Below are positions 46,202-54,290 of a DNA stretch of 64,000 bases, one piece after another. This DNA is from Shinella sp. H4-D48. GTDB taxonomy: Bacteria > Pseudomonadota > Alphaproteobacteria > Rhizobiales > Rhizobiaceae. The position numbers were made by a program, and so were the translations under genes. The DNA lies in the NCBI RefSeq assembly GCF_022637395.1, contig NZ_CP093337.1, positions 1,038,001-1,102,000 of the forward strand, given 5' to 3'. The notes under the pieces were generated by a model, which was not told the DNA's origin, made no database searches, and was given only the letters and a program-made list of their open reading frames with translations. Positions within the stretch are counted from its first letter, which is position 1, and each line of letters begins with the position of its first letter.

Positions 46202-47008
46202 TCAGTTCTTCGCCAGAATGGCCGGCAGTTCGGCGAGGATGCCGTCGCGGGCGCGCAGGCTGGTGCGTGGTTCTTCCTTCTTCTCATCCTGCAACAGGCG
46301 CGCGAAAACGACCGTACGATCGTCGCGCCGCGCCCAGCCGACATACCAGCCCCATGGTTTGGCATAATCGAAACTGCCGTCCGCCTTGCGGGGATAGGCC
46401 ATGCCGGTCTTGCCCTGTGCGTGCCAGCCGCCGGCAATGTCCTTTCCTTCGACGATCTCCATGGCCGCGTCCATGGCGTTGGCGGAGACCGGCAGTTCGT
46501 GGTTCACGAGCTTGGCGAGAAACGCCACCTGCTCGCGTGGCGATATTTTCAAGGAGGACGCGATCCAAGCGCGTTCCAGGCCGTTGTCCTTGCCGGGATC
46601 GCCCGTCATGTCGCCATTGCCGTAGCCTAAGGCATCCGCATAGTCGCGCAGCTGCTCGTAGCCAAGGAATTCGGTGATGCGCTGCGAATACCAGACGACC
46701 GAAAACTCCATCCAGCGCTTCGGCGTGGTCGGCTGGCGCCAGTTGTCGCCGCCCCAATCCGGATAGCCCTTCATGAAGGGCAGGACCGGTTCTTCCGCGT
46801 TTTCCAGAAAGCCGGCATCGTAGCCCATGACGGCAAGAGGAACCTTGAAGGTGGAGGCGGGCGTCACCCGTGTCTTGCAGTCGCCCTTTTCCAGAATCAC
46901 CGCACCGTCGGCGGCGTCAGTGACGATGGTACAAATAATGCGGGCTTCGGCCGGCGTGCAGAGGCTTGCAGCCAGCAGGGCGCCGGCCGCGAAAAGACGG
47001 ATATCCAT
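46202..47008 (-). CDS. Class D (OXA-type) beta-lactamase
   Basis: A 268-residue protein with a Sec signal (LFAAGALLAASLCTPAEA). All class D active-site motifs are present: S52-T-F-K55, S103-V-V105, Y129-G-N131 and K200-T-G202; W148 (ERAWIASSLKIS) is near the usual Trp that stabilises the carboxylated lysine. The enzyme should therefore hydrolyse penicillins or oxacillins in the periplasm; the spectrum is unknown. AAGGA lies 7 bases before ATG 47008. It is divergent from an AmpR-like regulator, which is unusual for class D enzymes. Confidence 0.92.
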   Translation of the reverse strand: MDIRLFAAGALLAASLCTPAEARIICTIVTDAADGAVILEKGDCKTRVTPASTFKVPLAVMGYDAGFLENAEEPVLPFMKGYPDWGGDNWRQPTTPKRWMEFSVVWYSQRITEFLGYEQLRDYADALGYGNGDMTGDPGKDNGLERAWIASSLKISPREQVAFLAKLVNHELPVSANAMDAAMEIVEGKDIAGGWHAQGKTGMAYPRKADGSFDYAKPWGWYVGWARRDDRTVVFARLLQDEKKEEPRTSLRARDGILAELPAILAKN

Positions 47009-47044
47009 CACGGTTTCCTTGAATTCTGAATGACTTGCGCATTG

Positions 47045-47090
47045 TGGATAGCAATGATCTGATGCCGGGACAAAAGATCAATACTGGTCT
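47045..47090 (-). promoter_or_regulatory. Promoter and candidate AmpR-type operator of the beta-lactamase gene
   Basis: On the minus strand TTGTCC (47068-47073), 17 bases, TATCCA (47045-47050). Just upstream of the -35 lies AGATC-AATACT-GGTCT (47075-47090), an imperfect inverted repeat (AGAyC/GrTCT) of LysR type. This is the position from which AmpR activates. Confidence 0.55.
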
Positions 47091-47118
47091 CAGCCATTAG
47101 GAAAATTGGGGCATTGCC

Positions 47119-48006
47119 ATGGTTCGGCCCTATCTGCCGCTGAACGCCTTCCGCGCCTTCGAGGCGTCGGCGCGCCATCTCTCCTTCACGCGCGCTGCCA
47201 TCGAGCTGAACGTGACGCAGGCGGCGGTCAGCCATCAGGTGAAGAGCCTGGAGGAGCAATTGAACGTCGTGCTCTTCAAGCGGCTGCCGCGCGGGCTGAT
47301 GATCACGGCGGAGGGCGAGAGCCTGCTGCCGGTGCTGCGCGACAGTTTCGATCGCATGGCCGACGTCGTGGAGCGGTTCCGGGGCGGACATGTGCGGGAA
47401 ATCCTGACGGTCGGTGCGGTCGGCACCTTCGCCGTCGGCTGGCTTCTGCCGCGCCTTGCGGGATTTCGCGAGCGCCATCCCTTCGTGGAAATCAGGCTTT
47501 CGACCAACAACAACCGTGTCGACCTCGCTGCCGAAGGGCTCGATTTCGCCATCCGCTTCGGGGCCGGCGCGTGGCACGGCACGGATGCCGTCAGGCTGTT
47601 CGATGCGCCGCTTTCCGTGCTCGCCATCCCCACCATCGCGCGCGGGCTGAAGACGCCGGAGGACCTGCTCGGCCTGACGCTCCTGCGCTCCTATCGGCGG
47701 GACGAGTGGACGCGCTGGTTCGAGGCCGCCGGCTTGCCGCGCACCCCGCCGCCGCAGAACGCCATCGTCTTCGACACCTCGCTCGCCATGATGGAGGCGG
47801 TGCTGCAGGGGGAGGGCGTGGGCCTCGCTCCGCCGCTGATGTTTTCCCGGCTGCTTTCGGCCGGCACCGTCGTCCAGCCCTTCGAGACCAGCGTCGCGCT
47901 CGGCAGCTACTGGCTGACCCGCCTGCAATCGCGCAGCCTCACCCCGGCCATGTCGGCCTTCGCGGCATGGCTGGAGGAGACCGTGGCGGCGGAGGCGCTT
48001 GGCTAG
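47119..48006 (+). CDS. ampR: AmpR-like LysR-family regulator of beta-lactamase
   Basis: A 295-residue LysR protein whose N-terminus, PYLPLNAFRAFEASARHLSFTRAAIELNVTQAAVSHQVKSLEEQL (in parts), closely matches AmpR/GcvA helix-turn-helix regions. The C-terminal binding domain follows. AmpR senses peptidoglycan muropeptides and induces beta-lactamase. It faces the class D beta-lactamase gene across 110 bases, the classical AmpR arrangement. Proof that it is an AmpR rather than a GcvA-like protein needs a phylogeny. Its stop overlaps the convergent dehydrogenase stop by four bases. Confidence 0.88.
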   Translation: MVRPYLPLNAFRAFEASARHLSFTRAAIELNVTQAAVSHQVKSLEEQLNVVLFKRLPRGLMITAEGESLLPVLRDSFDRMADVVERFRGGHVREILTVGAVGTFAVGWLLPRLAGFRERHPFVEIRLSTNNNRVDLAAEGLDFAIRFGAGAWHGTDAVRLFDAPLSVLAIPTIARGLKTPEDLLGLTLLRSYRRDEWTRWFEAAGLPRTPPPQNAIVFDTSLAMMEAVLQGEGVGLAPPLMFSRLLSAGTVVQPFETSVALGSYWLTRLQSRSLTPAMSAFAAWLEETVAAEALG

Positions 48007-49034
48007 TTTTTAAGGCCTGGCATCACAAGCACCTTCACCTCTCCAGGCCGGGGCGGGTTCGCCACGGCGTCCGGCAGGGCTTCGAGGCCGATGCGGCGCG
48101 AGATCAGCGGCTCGACCCGGATCGTTCCCTCCGCGATCAGGGCGGCGGCGCGGGCATGGGTATCGGGGTTGAGGAAAGCGGTCAGCACACGCACTTCCCG
48201 AAACAGCAGGTCGAAAGGCTCGATGGCGACCGTCTCGCCCTGCGGCATCACGCCGAGAATGACGACGGTGCCGCCGTTGCGGGCGAGTTTCGGCGCGTCC
48301 GCCACGGTCTCCGCCACGCCGGCGCATTCGATGACGACATCCGCGCCACCGGGCAGCAGGCCGCCCCGACCGCTGATTCCCTCGACCACATTGCCGCTGC
48401 CAGGATCGAAGGATGCAGTCGCGCCGGTTGCTTCCGCCAGCTGACGGCGCGTGGCCTGGCGGGTGACGAGGATGACGGAGGTCGCTCCGGCCAGCCTTGC
48501 GAGCTGCACCACCAGCATGCCGATGACCCCGCCGCCGAGCACGACGACGGAACTGCCCCGGTGGATGCCGGCCATGTCGATGCCGTGCAGGCAGCAGGCC
48601 AGCGGCTCGCAGAACGCGCCGTGCTCGGGCTGTAGCGACAGCGGCAGTTCATGGGCCTGCCTTTGCGGCACCAGCACATAGTCCGCAAAGCCGCCGTCGC
48701 GGTGGATGCCGATGGCCTGAAGGTTTTCGCACAGATTGATGCGGCCGCGCCGGCACTGGGCGCAGCGTCCGCAATGGATGTTGGGATTTCCGGTGATGCG
48801 CATGCCGGGGCGGAAATCGATCACGGCATCGCCGACGGCCTCCACGATGCCGGAGAATTCGTGGCCGAGCGTCACCGGAGGCCTGCAGGGGAATGTGCCG
48901 TGCAGGAGGTGACGGTCGGTGCCGCAGATGCCGGCAGCCTCGACCCGCACGAGAAGCTCGTCCGGGCCTGGTGACGGCTTTTCCACCTCGCGCAAGCGAA
49001 ATTCGCCGATCGCATCCAGCCGCGCCGCCTCCAT
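48003..49034 (-). CDS. Zinc-dependent alcohol dehydrogenase (MDR family)
   Basis: A 343-residue medium-chain dehydrogenase. Catalytic zinc residues lie in GICGTDRHLLHG and GHEFSGIVEAVG; the structural zinc cysteines are in NIHCGRCAQCRRGRINLC; NAD-binding motif VVVLGGGVIGMLVVQLA. It resembles sorbitol/galactitol or threonine dehydrogenase-type polyol oxidisers; substrate unknown. GGAGG supports the ATG at 49034. Neighbours give no pathway clue. Confidence 0.9.
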   Translation of the reverse strand: MEAARLDAIGEFRLREVEKPSPGPDELLVRVEAAGICGTDRHLLHGTFPCRPPVTLGHEFSGIVEAVGDAVIDFRPGMRITGNPNIHCGRCAQCRRGRINLCENLQAIGIHRDGGFADYVLVPQRQAHELPLSLQPEHGAFCEPLACCLHGIDMAGIHRGSSVVVLGGGVIGMLVVQLARLAGATSVILVTRQATRRQLAEATGATASFDPGSGNVVEGISGRGGLLPGGADVVIECAGVAETVADAPKLARNGGTVVILGVMPQGETVAIEPFDLLFREVRVLTAFLNPDTHARAAALIAEGTIRVEPLISRRIGLEALPDAVANPPRPGEVKVLVMPGLKN

Positions 49035-49091
49035 ATCTTCCTCCACTTTTCCTCGGTGTGGATTGGAGCGGGGAAGGCGGGCGCGGTCAAG

Positions 49092-49751
49092 TCATGTCAG
49101 GTTGCGGCGGCGCTCCAGTTCGGCATCGGTCGGTGTATCGAACTCGAATGAGCCGGTCGCGACATCGCCGGCGCGGACATAGCGGCTGATGACGATGCCG
49201 TTCTGGCTCGTCCTGGAGCTTTCAAGGGTGAGGGCGCGCGGGAAGGAGGCATCGCCGAACAGGCGCTTGCCCTTGCCGAGGATGACGGGGAAGACGAAGA
49301 CGTTGATCTCGTCGACAAGGTCGTTTTCGAACAGCGTCTTGAGGAAATCCGACGAGCCCTGCGTGAGGAGATCCGGCCCGTCGCCGCTTTTGAGCGCCTT
49401 CACCGCCGCGATAGCATCGCTACCAAGGGTCTGGCTGTGCTGCCAAGTGGTGCGGAAGCCGGGGTTGCGGGTCGCGACATATTTGGTCACACGGTCGAAG
49501 AGCGGGCCGATGGGGTCGTTCGCATCCGCATAGGGCCAGTGGGCCGCGAAGATGTCGTAGGTCTTACGGCCGAGCAGCAGGTCGAAGGGGCGGGCGAACA
49601 GTTCGCCGATGACGGCGCCAGCCGTTTCGTCGAAATAGGGCGCGACCCAGCCCCCGAAGCGGAAGCCGCCGATGGGATCCTCCTGCGGCCCGCCCGGCGC
49701 CTGCATGACGCCATCGAGACTGGTGAATGCACTGACGATGAGCTTTCGCAT
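49092..49751 (-). CDS. RibD C-terminal/dihydrofolate-reductase-like protein
   Basis: A 219-residue protein of the YyaP/RibD_C family: MRKLIVSAFTSLDGVMQAPG at the N-terminus, FDLLLGRKTYDIFAAHWP in the middle and NVFVFPVILGKGKRLFGD at the end. The family has the dihydrofolate reductase fold and uses NADPH; physiological substrates are unknown. No riboflavin gene is adjacent. Confidence 0.9.
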   Translation of the reverse strand: MRKLIVSAFTSLDGVMQAPGGPQEDPIGGFRFGGWVAPYFDETAGAVIGELFARPFDLLLGRKTYDIFAAHWPYADANDPIGPLFDRVTKYVATRNPGFRTTWQHSQTLGSDAIAAVKALKSGDGPDLLTQGSSDFLKTLFENDLVDEINVFVFPVILGKGKRLFGDASFPRALTLESSRTSQNGIVISRYVRAGDVATGSFEFDTPTDAELERRRNLT

Positions 49752-49917
49752 GGGGTTACTCCTGATCCGGATCTATTGACGATACCTAGAGACGATTGAT
49801 GCGACGACGAGCCGACAGGGTGGCCGAAAATTCTTGGCAATGCAGCTTTGTGGACGGCGCCGAGCGCCCGCTTTTCGTTTTGCAAGCAGGCACGCACGCC
49901 CTATAAGCTGTTGCTGA

Positions 49918-49942
49918 GGAACGAATTCGTGTCGTGAACGTT
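49918..49942 (+). promoter_or_regulatory. EcfG/RpoE2-type general stress promoter
   Basis: GGAAC (49918-49922), 17 bases, GTT (49940-49942), equal to GGAAC-N18-TT. It lies 31 bases before the zinc metallopeptidase start. Confidence 0.7.
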
Positions 49943-49972
49943 CGTCGGCAATTCAATGCGGGGAAATGCGCC

Positions 49973-50905
49973 ATGGAATGGAAAGGTCGTCGCCAGTCGG
50001 ACAATATCGAGGACCAGCGCGGAGCCGGGCCATCCATGGGTGGGGGTAACCCCTTCGGGCGCGGCGGCGGGTTCCGCATTCCCATGGGCGGCGGGCGTCG
50101 TGCGGGCGGCGGCATGAGCATCGGCACGATCATCTTTCTTGTCGTGATCTATTTCGTCTTCAAGGCGATGGGCATCGATCTCCTGCAGGTCATGGGCAAT
50201 GGCGGCCAGGTCAGCGTGCCGGGTGTCGAGCAGACGGAAAGCGCCAACCGGCGCACCTCGCCGCAGGAGGAAGAAACCAAGGCCTTCATGGCGACGGTCC
50301 TCGCCGAGACGGAAGACACCTGGAACGGCATCTTCCAGTCGGCCGGCGAGCGCTACGAGGAGCCCAAGATGGTGCTCTTTTCCGGTTCGGTCCAATCGGC
50401 CTGCGGCTTTGCGTCGGCGGCATCAGGCCCGTTCTATTGCCCGGGCGACCGCAAGGTCTATCTCGACATGAGCTTCTTCGACGAACTCGCCAGCAAGTTC
50501 GATGCGGCCGGCGATTTCGCCCAGGCGTATGTCGTCGCTCATGAGGTCGGCCACCATGTGCAGAACCTCACCGGCGTCCTGCCGCGCTTCAACCAGCAGC
50601 GCCAGCGCATGAGCCAGGCGGACGCAAACCAGATGTCGATCCGCGTCGAGCTCCAGGCGGATTGCTACGCCGGGATCTGGGGGAAGTACACGCAGCAGAA
50701 GGGCCTTCTGGATGCGGGCGACCTCGACGAAGCGCTGAATGCCGCCACCCAGATCGGCGACGATACGATCCAGAAGCGCATGCAGGGCTATGTCGTGCCC
50801 GAGAGCTTCAACCACGGCACGTCCGAACAGCGCCGCCGCTGGTTCAAGCGCGGCTTCGATACCGGCCGCGTCGATCAGTGCGACACGTTCAAGGGCGACG
50901 TCTGA
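49973..50905 (+). CDS. Neutral zinc metallopeptidase, YpfJ family
   Basis: A 310-residue protein: glycine/arginine-rich cytoplasmic N-terminus (RIPMGGGRRAGGG), one transmembrane helix (IGTIIFLVVIYFVFKAMG), then a periplasmic zincin-like domain with the zinc motif HEVGHHVQ and a downstream ELQADCYAGIWG helix carrying the third ligand. The family is called 'predicted metalloprotease, zinc_peptidase'; substrates unknown. ATG at 49973 has GGGGAAA upstream. The stress promoter upstream suggests induction in stationary phase or under heat. Confidence 0.9.
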   Translation: MEWKGRRQSDNIEDQRGAGPSMGGGNPFGRGGGFRIPMGGGRRAGGGMSIGTIIFLVVIYFVFKAMGIDLLQVMGNGGQVSVPGVEQTESANRRTSPQEEETKAFMATVLAETEDTWNGIFQSAGERYEEPKMVLFSGSVQSACGFASAASGPFYCPGDRKVYLDMSFFDELASKFDAAGDFAQAYVVAHEVGHHVQNLTGVLPRFNQQRQRMSQADANQMSIRVELQADCYAGIWGKYTQQKGLLDAGDLDEALNAATQIGDDTIQKRMQGYVVPESFNHGTSEQRRRWFKRGFDTGRVDQCDTFKGDV

Positions 50906-50929
50906 TCCTGTCGATCCATCATCAAAGAA

Positions 50930-50962
50930 AACCCTCCGGTCTGCCTGGCCGGAGGGTTTTTT
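50930..50962 (+). terminator. Intrinsic terminator of the metallopeptidase gene
   Basis: AACCCTCCGG-TCTGCCTGG-CCGGAGGGTT followed by TTTT, 25 bases after the stop. Confidence 0.93.
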
Positions 50963-51081
50963 CGTCGGAACGGCTGGCGATTTGCGATGTTCATGGATTG
51001 TTTCGCCCGGAAAACTGAAATAGAAGTCGCGGCCTGACATTTCCGTACCCGATGGCGGGTGTTTTCGTTCGAGGTCTCTTC

Positions 51082-52335
51082 ATGGTCGATGCCAGGTCCA
51101 CCCGGCGCGGGCTTTTTCTCGTCTTCATGATCATGTTCCTCGACGTGATCGGCATCGCCATCGTCGTGCCGGTGCTGCCCACCTATCTGCACGAACTGAC
51201 CGGCGATGATATCAGCCAGGCGGCCATCGACGGCGGCTGGCTGCTGCTCGTCTATGCCGGCATGCAGTTCCTCTTCGCGCCGCTCATCGGCAATCTCTCG
51301 GATCGCTTCGGGCGCCGGCCGGTGCTGCTCGCCTGCATCCTCACCTTCGCCATCGACAACCTGATCTGCGCGCTGGCGACGAGCTACTGGATGCTGTTTG
51401 CCGGCCGCGTGCTGGCGGGCATCAGCGGTGCGAGCTTCTCCACGGCTGCCGCCTTCATCGCCGATGTCTCCAACGACGAGACACGGGCGAAGAATTTCGG
51501 CCTGATGGGCATCGCGTTCGGAACCGGCTTCGTGATCGGCCCCGTCATCGGCGGTGTGCTCGGGGAATTCGGCCCGCGCATCCCCTTCTATGGCGCCGCC
51601 GCGATAGCCTTCCTCAATTTTGTCGCCGCCTGCATCCTGCTGCCGGAAAGCCTCGCGCCGAAGAACCGCCGCCGGTTCGAACTCGCGCGCGCCAATCCGC
51701 TCGGCGCGCTGCTTCAGATGCGCAACCATCCCGGCGTGCTGTGGGTCGGCGTCGTGCTGTTCTGCTACGGGCTGGCGCATGCCGTATATCCGGCGGTCTG
51801 GCCTTTCGTCGCGGCGCTGCGCTACGGCTGGAGCGAAGGCCAGATCGGCCTGTCGCTCGGCGTTTTCGGCATCGGCGGGGCGCTGGTCATGGCCTTCGTT
51901 CTGCCGCGCATCGTGCCGCGCATCGGCGAATACCGCACGGCGGTCGTCGGCATCTGCTTTTCCGTTCTCGGCCTGTCGGGCTATGCCGCTGCCTGGCAGG
52001 GCTGGATGGTCTATGTGGTCATCGTGCTGACGGCGCTCGAAAGCCTCGCCGACCCGCCGCTGCGCTCAATTGCGGCCGCGCGCGTTCCGCCATCCGCGCA
52101 GGGCGAGTTGCAGGGCGCGCTGACCAGCATATCCAGCATCACAACCGTCATCGGTCCGCTGCTCTTCACGCAGGCGTTCAGCTACTTCACCGGGCCGCAG
52201 GCGCTGGTCACGTTTGCCGGTGCGCCCTATGCGCTGGCGGCGGCGATCCTGTTCGTCGGGCTCATCGTCTTCGTCACGACGTTGCGCGGCGCAGGTGCGG
52301 GTCCGAAGGCGAAAACGGCACCGGAAACGGCCTGA
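51082..52335 (+). CDS. MFS exporter, TCR/Tet-like
   Basis: A 417-residue inner-membrane protein with 12 predicted helices. The N-terminal FLDVIGIAIVVPVLPTYL and motif A in the loop GNLSDRFGRRPVLL are those of the tetracycline-exporter (TCR/Tet) family; motif C is GPVIGGVLG. It likely expels a drug or metabolite with proton exchange. ATG at 51082. No TetR regulator is next to it, which distances it from mobile tet genes. Confidence 0.9.
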   Translation: MVDARSTRRGLFLVFMIMFLDVIGIAIVVPVLPTYLHELTGDDISQAAIDGGWLLLVYAGMQFLFAPLIGNLSDRFGRRPVLLACILTFAIDNLICALATSYWMLFAGRVLAGISGASFSTAAAFIADVSNDETRAKNFGLMGIAFGTGFVIGPVIGGVLGEFGPRIPFYGAAAIAFLNFVAACILLPESLAPKNRRRFELARANPLGALLQMRNHPGVLWVGVVLFCYGLAHAVYPAVWPFVAALRYGWSEGQIGLSLGVFGIGGALVMAFVLPRIVPRIGEYRTAVVGICFSVLGLSGYAAAWQGWMVYVVIVLTALESLADPPLRSIAAARVPPSAQGELQGALTSISSITTVIGPLLFTQAFSYFTGPQALVTFAGAPYALAAAILFVGLIVFVTTLRGAGAGPKAKTAPETA

Positions 52336-52486
52336 AGGCGCTCTCAATCGTGATATTTCGACGAAATTTCGCGCGGAAACGGCCTGTTCCAGTCCGCTTT
52401 TCGTCTTTTTGATAAGAGCATCAATTCTATTCGATTGATCGCGGGCAGGACTTGTGATCGGAAGCGATGCGAAAGTGAGAACCATC

Positions 52487-53857
52487 ATGCAAACCGCATC
52501 GCATCACGCCGACAACAGCTGGCGCGCGCATTTCCGCGCAACCTTGACGCTTGGCGTGCCGCTGATCGGCGCCCAGCTCGCGCAGCTGGGTATCCACACG
52601 ACGGATGTGGTGATCCTCGGCCGGCTCGGCGCCGCGCATCTCGCGGCCATCGTGCTGGGGAGCCAGTTCTTCTTCACGCTGTTCATTCTGGGTTCCGGCT
52701 TCGCCAATGCCGTCATGCCCATGGTGGCGCAGGCCTATGGCCGGGGCGATACCGTTTCGGTGCGCCGTTCCGTGCGCATGGGCATGTGGGTGGTGCTCCT
52801 CTATGCCGCGCTCATGGTGCCGATCTTCTACAATGCGGAGAGCATCCTGCTCTATGCCGGTCAGACGCCCGAGGTGGCGGCCCTCGCCGGCAGCTACCTG
52901 AAGATCGCCCATTGGGGCATGGCGCCTGCGCTGCTCTTCATGACGCTGCGCGGGCTTGTCAGCGCGCATGGCCGCGCGGGCATCGTGCTCTATGTCACGA
53001 TCGTTATCCTCACGGTCAACGCCTTCTTCGCCTATGCGCTGGTGCTCGGCCATTTCGGTTTCCCGGCCTGGGGCATCGAGGGGGCCGCCGTGGTCTCCTT
53101 TGGCGTCAACCTTCTCAGTTTCTTGCTGATCACCGCCTATATACAGTCGCGACCCGTCATGCGGCGCTACGAGCTCTTCGTGCGCTTCTGGCGACCGGAC
53201 TGGGCCGCGTTCCGGGAGGTGGTGCAGCTGGGGCTGCCGATCGGCTTGACCATGCTGGCGGAAGTCAGCCTCTTCACCGGCGCCTCGCTCTTAATGGGCC
53301 GCCTCGGCACGCTGGAGCTCGCCGCCCACGGCATTGCGCTGCAGCTCGCGTCGCTCGCCTTCATGATCCCGCTCGGACTTGCGCAGGCCGGTACGGTGCG
53401 TGTCGGCGTGGCGCATGGGCGCGGCGATCGTCTGGGTGTGGTGCGTGCGTCCTGGGCGGTGCTCGCCGTCGCCGCGACCATCGCGGTCTTCGGCGGTCTG
53501 CTCTTCGCGCTCGTTCCGCGCGAACTCGCCGCTGTCTTCCTCGACAAGGCCGGCAAGGATTCGGCGGCGGTGCTGGCGATTGCCGGGCCCTTCGTGATGG
53601 TGGCCGGTCTTTTCCAGCTGGTCGATGGCCTCCAGGCTATCGCCGCCGGCCTGCTGCGTGGCCTTAAGGATACGCGCATACCCATGGTGCTGGCGCTGAT
53701 TTCCTACTGGCCGATCGGCTTCCTCTGCGCATGGTTCCTGGCCTTCCCGGCTGGCTTCGGCGGGGTCGGCATATGGTTCGGCTTCGTCAGCGGGCTGGCC
53801 GCTGCCGCCGTGCTGCTTAACTGGCGCTTCTACCGCCTCGTGCGGCAGCGGGTCTGA
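52487..53857 (+). CDS. MATE-family multidrug exporter (NorM-like)
   Basis: A 456-residue protein with 12 helices in two halves. LTLGVPLIGAQLAQLGIHTTDVVILGRLGAAHLAA at the start (in parts) and the mirrored VQLGLPIGLTMLAEVSLFTGASLLMGRLG in the second half are MATE signatures. It exports cationic drugs coupled to Na+ or H+. ATG at 52487 is favoured over a GTG at 52454. It overlaps the next gene by one base, so they are co-translated. Confidence 0.9.
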   Translation: MQTASHHADNSWRAHFRATLTLGVPLIGAQLAQLGIHTTDVVILGRLGAAHLAAIVLGSQFFFTLFILGSGFANAVMPMVAQAYGRGDTVSVRRSVRMGMWVVLLYAALMVPIFYNAESILLYAGQTPEVAALAGSYLKIAHWGMAPALLFMTLRGLVSAHGRAGIVLYVTIVILTVNAFFAYALVLGHFGFPAWGIEGAAVVSFGVNLLSFLLITAYIQSRPVMRRYELFVRFWRPDWAAFREVVQLGLPIGLTMLAEVSLFTGASLLMGRLGTLELAAHGIALQLASLAFMIPLGLAQAGTVRVGVAHGRGDRLGVVRASWAVLAVAATIAVFGGLLFALVPRELAAVFLDKAGKDSAAVLAIAGPFVMVAGLFQLVDGLQAIAAGLLRGLKDTRIPMVLALISYWPIGFLCAWFLAFPAGFGGVGIWFGFVSGLAAAAVLLNWRFYRLVRQRV

Positions 53858-54231
53858 TGGACGTCGCGCTCGCGGATATCCGCGCGCTCGAGGAGGCGCT
53901 GCACCGCGCAGACGTGCGCGGCTCGCGCGCCGCTGTCGAGGCATTGCTGGCCGACGGTTTCGTCGAATTCGGCAGTTCGGGCTCGATCTATGACCGCGAG
54001 GCCATCATCGGTCTTCTCGCCGCCGAAGCTGACGCGCCGGCCGAAGGCAGGCTGCGCGCCTTCGATTATGCGCTGACGGTCATATCCGCCGATGCCGTTC
54101 TGCTCACCTATCGCACCGAGCGGCTGGCAGACGGGAAACCGCCGCGCCATGTGCTGCGCAGTTCCATCTGGAAACGGACCGGTGCGGGCTGGAAGATGCT
54201 CTTTCATCAGGGAACGCCGACCGACGCGTGA
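53857..54231 (+). CDS. DUF4440/NTF2-like protein
   Basis: A 124-residue protein with the NTF2-like alpha+beta pattern: LEEALHRADVRGSRAAVEALLADGFVEFGSSG at the start (in parts), WKRTGAGWKMLFHQGTP at the end. The start ATG overlaps the MATE stop (TGATG). NTF2-like folds bind small molecules or act as small enzymes. Coupling to an exporter suggests a drug- or metabolite-related role, by context only. Confidence 0.85.
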   Translation: MDVALADIRALEEALHRADVRGSRAAVEALLADGFVEFGSSGSIYDREAIIGLLAAEADAPAEGRLRAFDYALTVISADAVLLTYRTERLADGKPPRHVLRSSIWKRTGAGWKMLFHQGTPTDA

Positions 54232-54241
54232 TCACAAACAG

Positions 54242-54269
54242 AAAAGGCCCCGGACATGTCCGGGGCCTT
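54242..54269 (-). terminator. Terminator of carA
   Basis: AAGGCCCCGG...CCGGGGCCTT around ACATGT, a perfect palindrome, with AAAA on the left; on the minus strand TTTTC follows the hairpin, 22 bases after the carA stop. Confidence 0.9.
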
Positions 54270-54290
54270 CCAATTTCTGTGCCGTGAGCC

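Noticed and set aside
51082-53857. MFS Tet-like and MATE exporters as an acquired resistance island with the beta-lactamase
   Set aside because: No integrase, insertion sequence or composition change is visible, and codon use matches the flanking core genes.
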